Below, in pieces: positions 9,339-18,305 of a stretch of 64,000 bases of DNA (position 1 is its first letter; each line of letters begins with the position of its first letter). A program made the translations under genes and the position numbers. Below the pieces are notes generated by a model. It was given only the letters and a program-made list of their open reading frames with translations, made no database searches and was not told the origin of the DNA. The stretch is from Myxococcales bacterium. GTDB taxonomy: Bacteria; Myxococcota; Myxococcia; Myxococcales; Myxococcaceae. The DNA is taken from the NCBI GenBank assembly GCA_016191815.1, contig JACPVI010000014.1:1-64000 (forward strand), in the 5' to 3' direction.

Positions 9339-9719
9339 ATGGGCCGCACGCGGATGAGCTTTTTCTACCTGGCGGGCTACCTCTGGCTGGCCGGGCTCAC
9401 CTTCCTCGCCGCGCCACAGGCCGGCCCCAAGCTGCTACTCGCCACCGGCAGCTACGAGCCGACCTTCGTGCGACTGTGCGGGGGCCTCATGGTGGGGCTG
9501 GGGATCATCGTGGTGCAGATCATCCGCCACCGGGTGGAGGCGCTCTACCGCACCACCCTCTACGTCCGCGGCTTCTTCGTCGGGCTCCTCGTCTGGATCT
9601 ACGCCCTCACCGAAGACCGGATGTTCCTCCTCATCCTCGGAGTGGTGCTGCTCGGGCTTTCCTTCACCGCCGCCGGCTTCATCGCCGACCGGCGTCGCGC
9701 GAGCGCACCTGCGCGATAG
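9339..9719 (+). CDS. Small four-helix membrane protein
   Basis: This 126-residue protein starts at ATG 9339 behind GGGGAGGGG. Four hydrophobic helices are visible: FFYLAGYLWLAGLTFLAA, LCGGLMVGLGIIVVQII, VRGFFVGLLVWIYAL and MFLLILGVVLLGLSFTAAG, followed by a basic tail. The arrangement is like small DUF4345-type membrane proteins, but no specific family motif was recognised. It is divergent from the YhaO/YhaN operon and stands alone. Confidence 0.7.
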   Translation: MGRTRMSFFYLAGYLWLAGLTFLAAPQAGPKLLLATGSYEPTFVRLCGGLMVGLGIIVVQIIRHRVEALYRTTLYVRGFFVGLLVWIYALTEDRMFLLILGVVLLGLSFTAAGFIADRRRASAPAR

Positions 9720-9841
9720 GGCGGGCTCTCCCGCGCACCCCGGGAGCCGGAAGCTTGGCTTCGCGGTGCTTGACAACGATCAGATTCGCCGCGAGCATCC
9801 GCCGCCGTTCGCGCAACGCCGCCGCGAGTGTAGGGGGTCCC

Positions 9842-10603
9842 ATGCTGCGCCGGTTGTCGTTCTGCGTCCTCGCCGTCACCGCGTTCGGCTGCAACTGCGG
9901 CCAGCCCCCATCCGGACAGGACGCCGGCCCCACCTGTGTCGACAAGGACGGCGACGGCTCCGATAGCTGCTCCGATTGCAACGACAACGACGCGGCGATC
10001 GCCCCCGGCAAGGCGGAAGTCTGCGACGCAAAAGATAACGACTGCAACGGGAAGGTCGACGACAGCCCTGCCTGCGAGTGCGTGCCGGGCTCCCAGCCGA
10101 AGACCTGCGGCAAGAACAGCTCCTGCCAGCAGACCTGCGGCGCCGACGGCAAGCTCCAGACCTGCCTGCCGCCGGGCGCCACCACCGTGGATCTGCAGAC
10201 CGACCCGGCCAACTGCGGAGTGTGCGGCAACGCCTGCCCCGCTCCGGTGAACTCCTCTGCGGCCTGCAAGAAGGGGGTCTGCACCCGCGGGCCCTGCAAG
10301 ACCGGATTCTTCGACATCGACGGCGCCAAGACGTTCGGCTGCGAGTCGACCTGCACTGGCCGCGTCTGCACCGACCCTCAGGGCGCCTCGGTGACGTTGA
10401 GCAACGATCCTTTGCCGGAGGCCGGCGCCGTCTTCCAGGTCCCCTCGAGCGGCGGCTCCTTCGGCGACAAGCTGCAGACCAGCGCCAGCCACACCAACTT
10501 CGGAGTCCTCGGCGAGCCCACTCCCCCCGGCGCGGGCGGCGCCGTCGAGTCCAAGAACGATGTCTACCGGCACTTCGGCGGCTTCACCGCGTCGAAGCGC
10601 TAG
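9842..10603 (+). CDS. MopE-type Asp/Cys-rich lipoprotein
   Basis: The product is 253 residues. The signal MLRRLSFCVLAVTAFGC ends in a lipobox Cys at 17. A putative metal-binding repeat follows (DKDGDGSDSCSDCNDND and then VCDAKDNDCNGKVDD), the pattern of the MopE repeat (PF11617) common in myxobacterial surface proteins. The middle is Cys-rich (CGKNSSCQQTCG, NCGVCGNACP), and the last 80 residues are Ser/Gly-rich without a known domain. It is likely an outer-membrane or surface lipoprotein. The repeat protein gene starts 39 bp downstream, so the two are probably co-transcribed. Confidence 0.75.
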   Translation: MLRRLSFCVLAVTAFGCNCGQPPSGQDAGPTCVDKDGDGSDSCSDCNDNDAAIAPGKAEVCDAKDNDCNGKVDDSPACECVPGSQPKTCGKNSSCQQTCGADGKLQTCLPPGATTVDLQTDPANCGVCGNACPAPVNSSAACKKGVCTRGPCKTGFFDIDGAKTFGCESTCTGRVCTDPQGASVTLSNDPLPEAGAVFQVPSSGGSFGDKLQTSASHTNFGVLGEPTPPGAGGAVESKNDVYRHFGGFTASKR

Positions 10604-10642
10604 CGAAGCTCCACAAACCTCATCCTGCCCCGGAGGCGGAAG

Positions 10643-13600
10643 ATGCGTGCGGTCCTAGCTGCGATCCTGTTGTTGCCCGCGATGGCGCTCGCCCAGGTGC
10701 CGAGCAAGCTCGGATACCAAGGCCTTTTGCTCAAGGCCGACGGCACTCCCGAGGCGGGCGTGCAGTCGATCAAGTTCGCCATCTTCGCCACCGAGACCGG
10801 CGGCACCGCGCTCTGGCAGGAGACCCAGCAGGTGGCGCTGAGCGACGGCTTCTACGCCACCTTCCTCGGCGAGGCGACCGCCATCCCGCCGGGGGTGTTC
10901 GACGGCTCGGAACGCTTCCTGGAGCTTTCGGTGGGAGGCACCGCGCTCACCCCGCGCCAGCGGATCAACTCGGTGGCCTACGCCCTGGCCGCCAACACCG
11001 CCCGCGACGTGGTCGGCGGCACGGTGGACGTCTCCTCGATGAAGGTGGGCGGCGTCACGGTGATCGACAACACCGGCAAGCTCACCGGGCCCGCCGCGTA
11101 CGGCGCCGGCCCCGGGGTGGTCCTCGACGGCGGGGTCTTCTCGCTCCCCACTAGCTGCGCCTCGAGCGACGTGCTCCGCTGGAACGGCACCTCCTGGGGC
11201 TGCTCCACCGCGGGCTCCTCGAGCTACCAAGCCGGGAACGGCATCGCCCTCACCGGCACGGTGTTCTCCATCGACTCCACCGGCTGCACCGGCGGCCAGG
11301 CGCTCAAGTGGGACGGCACCAGCTGGGGCTGCGCGGCCGACTTCAATTCCACCGGCGACAACCTGGTGGCCTGGGTCGATGTGGCGGCGACCTGGAACCG
11401 GGTGGTCGGATCCGGCACCGTCTCGGTCATCACCACCGATCACGCGGAGGGAGACGCCTCCTTCGAGTTCACCGTCCCCGGCGCCGGCGGAGCGACCTAC
11501 ACCTATGGCCCGTCATTCGCGGTGGCGCCCAGTCAGTCCCTCCAAGGCCGGGTCTGGGCCAAGTACGTCGCCGGGGCAGGGAGCTTCTCCGCGGGCGTCA
11601 CCGCCTACGACGCCGCGGGCAATGCCCTGGGTGCGCGCTGGTTCATCGCCGATTCGGTGAGCCTTTTGGCTGGCCCGTGGATTGAGTACGTGGGGACCAT
11701 CTCGGGAGAGGGTGCGGCGACCAACCAGTTCCCCACCGGGACCCGCTTCGTGCGGCCGACGGTGATCGTCAACGCCGGCAACATCGGCACTACCCGGGTG
11801 GACGGGCTGCAGCTCTTCCGGAACCAGCGCTACCAGGCCGGCGCCGGGCTTTCGCTCTCCGGCGACACCCTCTCGCTCAATTCGGCCGGATGCACCAGCG
11901 GGCAGCTCCTCAAGTGGAACGGCACCGGGTGGGCCTGCCAGAACGACTCCAGCCCCGTCTACGGGACGCAGGTGGGCGGCGGCCTGTCGATCGACGGCAG
12001 CAGCAACTTCTCGCTTTTGCGCACCTGCGGGAATGGCCAGCTCCTCAAGTGGGACTCGGCCTCCTCGGCCTGGGCCTGCCAGAGCGACACCGATACCGAT
12101 ACCCAGTACGGGGTGCAAGCGGGCAGCGGGTTGGTGAAGGACGCGAGCAACAACTTCTCCATCCTGCGCACCTGCGCCAACGGCCAGCTCCTCAAGTGGG
12201 ACTCCGCGACCTCTGCCTGGGCCTGCCAGAACGACACCGACACCGACACCCAGTACAACGTGCAGGCGGGCGGCGGCCTGGTGCGGGATGCGAGCAACAA
12301 CTTCTCGATGCTGCGCACCTGCGCCAACGGGCAGATGCTGAAGTGGGACAGCGGCACCTCCGCCTGGGCCTGCCAGGCCGACAACGACACCACCTACGGC
12401 ACTCAGGCGGGCGGCGGCCTGGTGCGGGATGCGAGCAACAACTTCTCGCTCCTGCGCACCTGCGCCAACGGGCAGCTCTTGAAGTGGGACACCGTGGCCT
12501 CCGCCTGGGCCTGCCAGGGAGACCTCGACTCCGGCGGCGACATCACCGGAGTGACCGCGGGCGTCGGAATCACCGGCGGCGGCGCGGGTCCGGGCAACGT
12601 CACCGTGAGCGCCGACACCACCTACCTCGCCACCTTGGGGACGGCGCAGACCGTCACCGGAGTGAAGACCTTCAACAACGGTACGGTGAACCTGAGGAAC
12701 ACCGGCAACACCGCCTCGACGACGCTGAGCGCGGGCGGCTCCACCGCCGCGCAGACCATCACCTTCCCCGACGCGACGGGAACCGCGATCACCACCGGCA
12801 ACCTCGGAAACATCACCGGCACCGGCGTGGTGAGCGTCGGCACCTGGCAGGCCGGGATCATTGGCCCGGCCTACGGCGGCACCGGGCTGAACACGGCGGC
12901 CGCGGGGGGCGGCTCCCTCCTCCGGCGCAACGTGGCCGGCACGCTCTGGGAGACGGTGGCCGCCGGCGGGGCGGGGGAGGTGCTGAAGATGTCCGGCGGC
13001 GTTCCCACCTGGCTCGCCGACAACGACACCACCTACGGAGTGGTGCCGGCCGGCGGCCTCACCATCAACGCCAGCAACCAGTTCGCGGTGGACGCAACCA
13101 TCACCGCCACCCTGGCCGGGGCGCAGACCTTCACCGGGACCAAGAGCTACAACGACGGCACCCTCTTGCTCCGAAACTCGGGCGGCACCTTCACCACCGC
13201 GCTGAGCGCCGGCGCCAGCACCGCGGCGCGCACCATCACCTTCCCGGACGTGACCGGCACTGCGATCACCACCAGCAACCTAACGGCGATCACCGCCACC
13301 GGCACCATCGCTTCGGGCACCTGGAACGGCACCGCCATCGGCGCAGCGTACGGCGGGACCGGCATCGACACCTCCGCGGCCACGGGAGGCTCCATCTTGC
13401 ACCGCAACTCCGCTGGCACGGCCTGGACGACGCTGGCAGCCGGTTTCAACGGAAGCATCCTCAGGATGGCCGGAGGCGTACCCACCTGGGGCACCGATCC
13501 GAGCTTCGTCAACCAGCAGCTTCCGCAGACCAACACCCTTTCCGCTCCGGACGCCACCTTCACTGTCGGGTCCTACCCCTCGGTCGCGATCGGCGCAGAC

Positions 13601-14626
13601 GGCCTCCCGGTGATCTCCTACTACTACGGGAGCGGCGCGGACCTGAGAGTGCTCAAGTGCGGGACCCCCGACTGCGCAACGGCGTCTGCCAACACCATCT
13701 CCAACGTGGATACCACCGTCGCAGTAGGCGGCTACACCTCGATTGCCATCGGCACCGACGGGTACCCGGTCGTCGCCTACTACGACTTTTCCAATGGTGA
13801 TCTGAAGGTGGCGAAGTGCGGGAATGCCGCCTGCTCATCCGGCAATACCATCACCACTATCGACACCCTGAACGTCACGGGGCAATACACCTCCATCGCC
13901 ATCGGCACGGATGGGCTGCCGGTGATCGCCTACGCAGACGCCACCACCTGGGATCTGAAGGTCGCAAAGTGCGGTAATACGAGCTGCTCGGCAGGGAACA
14001 TCATCACGGTCCTCGATGCGGGGAACGTCGGCATCAACGGAAACTCGATCACCATCGGCACCGACGGGCTTCCGGTGATCTCCTACTACGATTGGGGATT
14101 GGGGGACCTGAAGGTGGCGAAGTGCTCGAGCACCGCGTGCCTTGCCGCGACCATCACTACGGTCGATTCAGCTCTCTTTGTCGGTCAATACAGCTCGATC
14201 AACATCGCAGCCGACGGCCTTCCGATCATCTCCTACAACGATCAAACGAACCTGGAGCTGAGGGTGGCCAAGTGCGGCAATGCCGCTTGCAACGCAGGGA
14301 ATACTTTCATAGGGATCGACTCTGGCGTCACCAACGTGGGCTGGTACAGCTCGCTCACCATTCCGGCTGACGGACTGCCGCTCATCTCCTACTACGACGC
14401 GACCAATGGAGACCTGAAGGTGGCAAGATGCTCCACCTTCGGCTGCACCGGCGGCGGCGTCAACGTCGTCGCCGTGGATGTCTCAAACAACGTGGGCCAG
14501 TGGACCTCTGTGACCACCGGCAGCGACGGCCTGCCGATCATCGCCCACTACGACAGCACGAACTTCGACCTGCGCGTGGCCAAGTGCGCCAACTCCTTCT
14601 GTCTCAACAACTGGAGCCGACGGTAG
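10643..14626 (+). CDS. Giant secreted repeat protein (fibre-like plus seven-repeat propeller)
   Basis: This 1327-residue protein has a signal peptide (MRAVLAAILLLPAMALAQ) and a GGAGGCGGA ribosome site. Residues 20-130 are a domain seen in tail-fibre-like proteins (ALTPRQRINSVAYALAANT). Residues about 235-400 look like a jelly-roll carbohydrate-binding-type module. Residues about 400-640 hold four near-identical tandem repeats of 47-49 residues. Two further repeats contain TITFPDATGTAITT and AYGGTG. The last 350 residues carry seven repeats of about 50 residues built on IGTDGLPVISYYD and LKVAKCG. No anchor or autotransporter domain is visible. It is likely an extracellular adhesin or matrix protein; no enzymatic motif was found. 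Confidence 0.7.
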   Translation: MRAVLAAILLLPAMALAQVPSKLGYQGLLLKADGTPEAGVQSIKFAIFATETGGTALWQETQQVALSDGFYATFLGEATAIPPGVFDGSERFLELSVGGTALTPRQRINSVAYALAANTARDVVGGTVDVSSMKVGGVTVIDNTGKLTGPAAYGAGPGVVLDGGVFSLPTSCASSDVLRWNGTSWGCSTAGSSSYQAGNGIALTGTVFSIDSTGCTGGQALKWDGTSWGCAADFNSTGDNLVAWVDVAATWNRVVGSGTVSVITTDHAEGDASFEFTVPGAGGATYTYGPSFAVAPSQSLQGRVWAKYVAGAGSFSAGVTAYDAAGNALGARWFIADSVSLLAGPWIEYVGTISGEGAATNQFPTGTRFVRPTVIVNAGNIGTTRVDGLQLFRNQRYQAGAGLSLSGDTLSLNSAGCTSGQLLKWNGTGWACQNDSSPVYGTQVGGGLSIDGSSNFSLLRTCGNGQLLKWDSASSAWACQSDTDTDTQYGVQAGSGLVKDASNNFSILRTCANGQLLKWDSATSAWACQNDTDTDTQYNVQAGGGLVRDASNNFSMLRTCANGQMLKWDSGTSAWACQADNDTTYGTQAGGGLVRDASNNFSLLRTCANGQLLKWDTVASAWACQGDLDSGGDITGVTAGVGITGGGAGPGNVTVSADTTYLATLGTAQTVTGVKTFNNGTVNLRNTGNTASTTLSAGGSTAAQTITFPDATGTAITTGNLGNITGTGVVSVGTWQAGIIGPAYGGTGLNTAAAGGGSLLRRNVAGTLWETVAAGGAGEVLKMSGGVPTWLADNDTTYGVVPAGGLTINASNQFAVDATITATLAGAQTFTGTKSYNDGTLLLRNSGGTFTTALSAGASTAARTITFPDVTGTAITTSNLTAITATGTIASGTWNGTAIGAAYGGTGIDTSAATGGSILHRNSAGTAWTTLAAGFNGSILRMAGGVPTWGTDPSFVNQQLPQTNTLSAPDATFTVGSYPSVAIGADGLPVISYYYGSGADLRVLKCGTPDCATASANTISNVDTTVAVGGYTSIAIGTDGYPVVAYYDFSNGDLKVAKCGNAACSSGNTITTIDTLNVTGQYTSIAIGTDGLPVIAYADATTWDLKVAKCGNTSCSAGNIITVLDAGNVGINGNSITIGTDGLPVISYYDWGLGDLKVAKCSSTACLAATITTVDSALFVGQYSSINIAADGLPIISYNDQTNLELRVAKCGNAACNAGNTFIGIDSGVTNVGWYSSLTIPADGLPLISYYDATNGDLKVARCSTFGCTGGGVNVVAVDVSNNVGQWTSVTTGSDGLPIIAHYDSTNFDLRVAKCANSFCLNNWSRR
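12020..12525 (+). repeat. Four tandem coding repeats of 141-147 bp
   Basis: The units begin LLKWDS.SAWACQ, continue DTDTQY and QAGGGLV, and end NNFS.LRTCANGQ. The codons for the LLKWD element start at 12041, 12188, 12335 and 12476, giving spacings of 147, 147 and 141 bp. The DNA is nearly identical between units, which suggests recent internal duplication and makes the copy number liable to change. More diverged relatives of the same unit occur around 11170, 11310 and 11910. Confidence 0.85.
13570..14623 (+). repeat. Seven propeller-like coding repeats
   Basis: Seven consecutive units of about 48-53 residues share (Y/W)(T/S)S(I/V)xIGxDGLPVIxYYD, DLKVAKCG and a second Cys five residues on. 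The DNA of the units is diverged, unlike the upstream 147-bp repeats. Seven four-stranded repeats is a classic count for a closed beta-propeller, and the Cys pair within each unit could form a disulphide. The propeller assignment is inferred from repeat number and strand pattern. Confidence 0.65.
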
Positions 14627-14650
14627 AAGGACCGCCGCTCCATCGATGCC

Positions 14651-15811
14651 ATGAGACCAACGCTCGGACCTCTGCTCGCAGTGCTCGCCCTCTCTGTCGC
14701 GGCGTGCGGAGACCGCCTCTCCCGCGAGCGCGCCGCCGCCGCCCAAACCCACGCCGACCGCGCCCGAGCCGCCTTGGAGAAGGCCGACTACGCCCGGGCG
14801 GTGATCGCCGCGGAAACGGCCTCGGCCTATGATCCGCTGGACCCGAAGATGAGGGACCTGGCCCTCCGCGCCCGGCTGACCGCGCTGGCGGCCGCTCCAC
14901 AGTCGGTCCAGGTCGACCGGCCCGCCGAGCTGGATTACCAGGCCGAAGTCCTCTCCGAGCGCGACCCGGCCCACGCCCACGTGTACAAGACCGCCCGGGG
15001 CTACCTCGCCCTGGTGCGAAACGACGAGGTCTCGGCGGAAGAGCTCCTCCGCGAGGCGACCTCCAAGAAGCCCAACTGGGCGCCGGCCCAGGTGGCCCTC
15101 GCCCAGCTCTTCGTCCGCCAGCGCAAGGTCGATGACGCGGTGGCGGCCTACGAGGCCGCGCTCAGCTCCGATCCGAAGAACGCCAGGGCCCTCGCCGGCA
15201 TCGGGAGGCTCTTCCTCGACAAGGGCCAGGCGGACAAGGCCGTGGAGGCGCTCTCCAAGGCGGTGGAGGCGGCCGACTCCGCCCAGGCGAGGATGGACCT
15301 CGCCTCCGCGCTTACCGCGCGGGGACAGGGTGGGCAGGCGGTGGAGCACCTCCAGCGGGCGGTGGCCCTCGAGCCGCGCAACGGCGAGGCCCACCGCCGG
15401 CTCGGGGAATGGCTCCTCGCCGCCGGGCAAGTCGACGCCGCCCAGCAGCAGCTCGCCGCCGCCTCCCAGCTCGGGGCAGAACCTTTGGCCACCTTCGGCC
15501 TGGGGCAGATCCTCTCGCGCAGGGGCGAGCACGCCCAGGCGGCCCGGCACTTCGAGGCGGTGTTCAACACGGACCCCAAGCTCTTGCCCGCCGGCTACCA
15601 AGCGGGGCTCTCCTTCGAGCAGGCCGGCGACGCCGCGAACGCCGCGAGGATGTATACCCGCTACCTCCAGGCCGCCTCCCAGGACCCGACCGAAGCGCAG
15701 CGAGTGGCCGACGCCCAGCAGCGTCTGCAGAGGCTATCGGCGCCGCTCCCTGCCCCGGCCCCCAAGCCGGGAACAGCGCCGAAGCCGAAACCGCCGAGCG
15801 GCAGCCCCTGA
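14651..15811 (+). CDS. TPR-repeat lipoprotein
   Basis: The product is 386 residues with lipoprotein signal MRPTLGPLLAVLALSVAAC (Cys 19). Most of the chain is TPR-type helical hairpins. Clear units include WAPAQVALAQLFVRQRKVDD, ALAGIGRLFLDKGQADKAVE and AHRRLGEWLLAAGQVDAAQQ. The tail is rich in Pro/Lys/Ala. It is probably an outer-membrane-tethered scaffold for protein-protein contacts. It begins 24 bp after the giant repeat protein and ends 16 bp before the DUF3999-like gene, so the three may form one transcription unit. Confidence 0.8.
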   Translation: MRPTLGPLLAVLALSVAACGDRLSRERAAAAQTHADRARAALEKADYARAVIAAETASAYDPLDPKMRDLALRARLTALAAAPQSVQVDRPAELDYQAEVLSERDPAHAHVYKTARGYLALVRNDEVSAEELLREATSKKPNWAPAQVALAQLFVRQRKVDDAVAAYEAALSSDPKNARALAGIGRLFLDKGQADKAVEALSKAVEAADSAQARMDLASALTARGQGGQAVEHLQRAVALEPRNGEAHRRLGEWLLAAGQVDAAQQQLAAASQLGAEPLATFGLGQILSRRGEHAQAARHFEAVFNTDPKLLPAGYQAGLSFEQAGDAANAARMYTRYLQAASQDPTEAQRVADAQQRLQRLSAPLPAPAPKPGTAPKPKPPSGSP

Positions 15812-15827
15812 TTGCTCCCTCGGGTCG

Positions 15828-17081
15828 ATGGGCGCCGCCGCTCTCCTCCTAGCCATCGCCATCTCCCAAGTGACGCGCGCCCAGCCCGAGCTGTCGCAGT
15901 GGCGCTACCTCCGCCCCATCGAAGGGAAGGCCGAGGGGCTGGCGCGTCTCGAATTGGACCTCGCCTCCCTCGCGCACGCGCGGCCAGACTTCTCCGATTT
16001 TCGGCTTCTCGACCAGGAAGGCGCCGAGGTGCCCTTCGGCCTCCACCGGGCGCCTCCCCCGGGCGCTCCCGAGGATGTCCCTTCGCGGCTCAATAAGGCC
16101 CAGGCCGCCGGGACAGAGCTTTTGCTCGTCATCGAAGCGGTCCAGGGCGCCGGCAAGCACAACCGCGTCGAGCTGGAGCTGCCGGAGGAATCGTTCGTGC
16201 GCCGCGCGGAGGTGGCGACGAGCGGAGATGGGAAGGACTTCCACACGGTGCCGGGAGATGGGCTCCTGTTCGACTTCCGGGCGGGCGAGGCCCACCTCCG
16301 GCAGACCGAGGTGGAGTACCCGGAGACGGACGCGCGATACCTCCGGCTTCGGCTGTTCGGTGGCGAGGGGCAGCTCCCCTTGCCAGCAAGGGCCAGGCTC
16401 CTCCGCGCCACGGCGGCTACGATGCGGGAGATCTCCCTCGAGCTTACGTCGCGGTCGCCCCCGGGAGAGTGGGCCCACGTCGACTTCGACCTCGGGCTCG
16501 AGCGGGCTCCGTGCGACGCCATCCGCCTCGCAATCGCGGAGGCCAACTTCTCCCGCGAGGCCGAGGTGCGGGTGTCGGACCTGCCGGGCCAGTTCGAGTC
16601 TCCGCCAGTCGCCAAGGGGACGTTGACCCGGCTGCCGGTGGGGACCCAGCTCCCCCATCCGGCGGTCCGCACCGAGCTTGAAACTCCAGGCGCTCGTGGC
16701 AGGTATCTTCGCGTCTCCTATTCCGCGCGCGCAGGGGCGCTCCACGTGCAGGGCGCCGCCGCGCGACACCTCGCTGCCGCGCTGGTGTTCCGAGCCGAGC
16801 CCTCCCGGGAGTACCGGCTCGCCTACGGAAATCCTTCCGCGGAGCCGCCGAGCTACCCGGAGGCTCCATCGCTCGCCGCCGCCCCGTCTGCCGCCACCGG
16901 CTTCTTTCTCGGTGCGGAGACCGAAAACCCGGCCTACTCCCCGGCACCGCTGCGGACGACGGTCGCCGCAGGCGACGTGGGCGCCCCGGTGGTGCTCATC
17001 GTGGCAGTCGTGCTCGTCGCCTCCGCCGCGCTGCTCATGGCGGCGGCCCTGGCCGCGGCGCGACGCCGGAAGCGCCGGTAG
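15828..17081 (+). CDS. DUF3999-like exported membrane-anchored protein
   Basis: The 417-residue product has an N-terminal signal (MGAAALLLAIAISQVTRAQ) and a C-terminal anchor helix (VVLIVAVVLVASAALLMAAA) followed by RRRKRR. The extracytoplasmic part opens LSQWRYLRPI and contains FRLLDQEGAEVPF and NRVELELPEESFVRRAEV. Two beta-sandwich-like halves match the pattern of DUF3999 proteins. The function is unknown. The family call rests on overall layout and these phrases. Confidence 0.6.
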   Translation: MGAAALLLAIAISQVTRAQPELSQWRYLRPIEGKAEGLARLELDLASLAHARPDFSDFRLLDQEGAEVPFGLHRAPPPGAPEDVPSRLNKAQAAGTELLLVIEAVQGAGKHNRVELELPEESFVRRAEVATSGDGKDFHTVPGDGLLFDFRAGEAHLRQTEVEYPETDARYLRLRLFGGEGQLPLPARARLLRATAATMREISLELTSRSPPGEWAHVDFDLGLERAPCDAIRLAIAEANFSREAEVRVSDLPGQFESPPVAKGTLTRLPVGTQLPHPAVRTELETPGARGRYLRVSYSARAGALHVQGAAARHLAAALVFRAEPSREYRLAYGNPSAEPPSYPEAPSLAAAPSAATGFFLGAETENPAYSPAPLRTTVAAGDVGAPVVLIVAVVLVASAALLMAAALAAARRRKRR

Positions 17082-17397
17082 ATGGCTTCGCGGTGCGCCA
17101 GAGTACGGGCGGCGGGACCAAGCCCGCGGACCGAAGGGGAAGATCGGGTATCGCTCTCATCCTGAGCGGCAGATCCCGGTTGCTCAGGATGGGATCCACG
17201 GCGGGAGGGAGCGACCGGAGGGTCGCGATTGGGCGCGCGACCGCAGGCAGCGATCGACGCCCCGGTCCAGCAGCGGCCGCGCGGGGCCTTCGCCCGAAGC
17301 AGCCTGGGCGCCGCAGCGTAGTGCCACCCGGGTCTGGCCGCCCGATCCGCGGCGCACAGCGGGTATGCTCGCGCGGCGACTCGGCCGCGGAGGGGCA
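17082..17397 (+). other. Structured 316-bp intergenic region with two hairpins
   Basis: No credible gene lies here. Two hairpins are visible. The first, at 17155-17194, has arms containing CATCCTGAGC and GCTCAGGATG plus a short outer extension and a 14-nt loop. The second, at 17211-17226, is GCGACC-GGAG-GGTCGC. Neither is followed by a T run. They could end transcription of the upstream unit, form a leader for the aldo/keto-reductase-like gene, or belong to a small RNA; the sequence alone does not decide. Confidence 0.5.
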
Positions 17398-18225
17398 ATG
17401 AGCACCTGGACAGAACCTGTGGATCTGGGGTCCAGCAAAGTCAAGGTCGGCCGGTTGGCGGTGGGGTCCTCGTACGGAGTCGGCGCGCGGGCGATCGAGG
17501 CGGCCTTCGACCGGGGAGTGAACTTCATCCTCTGGGGTTTGCTTCGCCGAGAACGCGTCGCGGTCGCCATCCGCCACCTCGCCCGCCGCGACCGCGATCG
17601 CCTCGTCGTCGGAGTCCAGAGCTACTCGCCCTTCGCCTCGCCGATCTCGATGAGCCTCAAGTGGGCGCTGTGGCGTCTCGGGCTCGATCGGGCGGACGTG
17701 CTGATGCTTGGAAAGTGGAACCGAGCGCCGCCTCGACGGATTGTCGATGAGGCGCTGCGGCTGCGCGAACGGGGGCTGTGCAGGGCGCTTTCAGTCTCCA
17801 CCCACAAGCGGACCCTCGTCCCGGAGCTGGCGGCGATGAACGCCTTCGACCTGATCATGGTCCGCTACAACGCGGTCCACCGTGGCGCGGAGCGAGAGGT
17901 ATTCCCGCTGGTTCCGAAGGACAACCCGAGGCTGATGGCCTTCACCGCCACTCGCTGGGGCGCCCTGGTGGATCCCCGCCGCACACCCGCCGGCGAGCGC
18001 ACGCCACAGGCCAGCGACTGCTACCGCTTCGTCCTTACACACCCGCGCGTGGACCTGGCCCTGTGCGGTCCGGGCAACGATGCCCAGATGGAAGAGGCGC
18101 TCCGCGCGATGGAACGAGGGCCAATGAGCGAGGAGGAGCTCGCCTGGATGCGCCGGGTGGGCGACGCGATCTACGAGAAGCGCGGCGTGCGGCGCGGCGA
18201 TGCCGAGCGCAAATCCGCGACGTGA
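17398..18225 (+). CDS. Aldo/keto-reductase-fold protein lacking the catalytic tetrad
   Basis: The product is 275 residues from ATG 17398 behind GGAGGGGC. The barrel pattern is recognisable: GRLAVGSSYGVG, AIEAAFDRGVNFILWGLL, DRLVVGVQSYSP, ALWRLGLDRADVLMLGKW, RLRERGLCRALSVSTHKR, VRYNAVHRGAER and DLALCGPGN. Classical family members carry Asp and Tyr after GVNFFD, a Lys in strand 3 and a His in strand 4. Here those places read ILWG, VQSYS and LGKWN, so Asp, Tyr, catalytic Lys and His are all missing. It is probably a non-redox derivative; its real activity is unknown. Confidence 0.7.
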   Translation: MSTWTEPVDLGSSKVKVGRLAVGSSYGVGARAIEAAFDRGVNFILWGLLRRERVAVAIRHLARRDRDRLVVGVQSYSPFASPISMSLKWALWRLGLDRADVLMLGKWNRAPPRRIVDEALRLRERGLCRALSVSTHKRTLVPELAAMNAFDLIMVRYNAVHRGAEREVFPLVPKDNPRLMAFTATRWGALVDPRRTPAGERTPQASDCYRFVLTHPRVDLALCGPGNDAQMEEALRAMERGPMSEEELAWMRRVGDAIYEKRGVRRGDAERKSAT

Positions 18226-18305
18226 CGGGATCGAGCCGGCTCCGCGCCTTTCACCCGCGAGTTGCGCGCCTCCCCGCTCGCGGCTCGTCCCTCCGGGTGC
18301 GGCCG

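Noticed and set aside
12020-12525. Regularly spaced repeats that could suggest a CRISPR array
   Set aside because: The repeats are 141-147 bp, in frame within one long coding sequence, and have no alternating unique spacers of CRISPR size.
10643-14626. Phage tail-fibre gene as evidence for a prophage
   Set aside because: The protein has a signal peptide and no phage structural, lysis or integrase genes lie nearby; fibre-like repeats are common in bacterial surface proteins.
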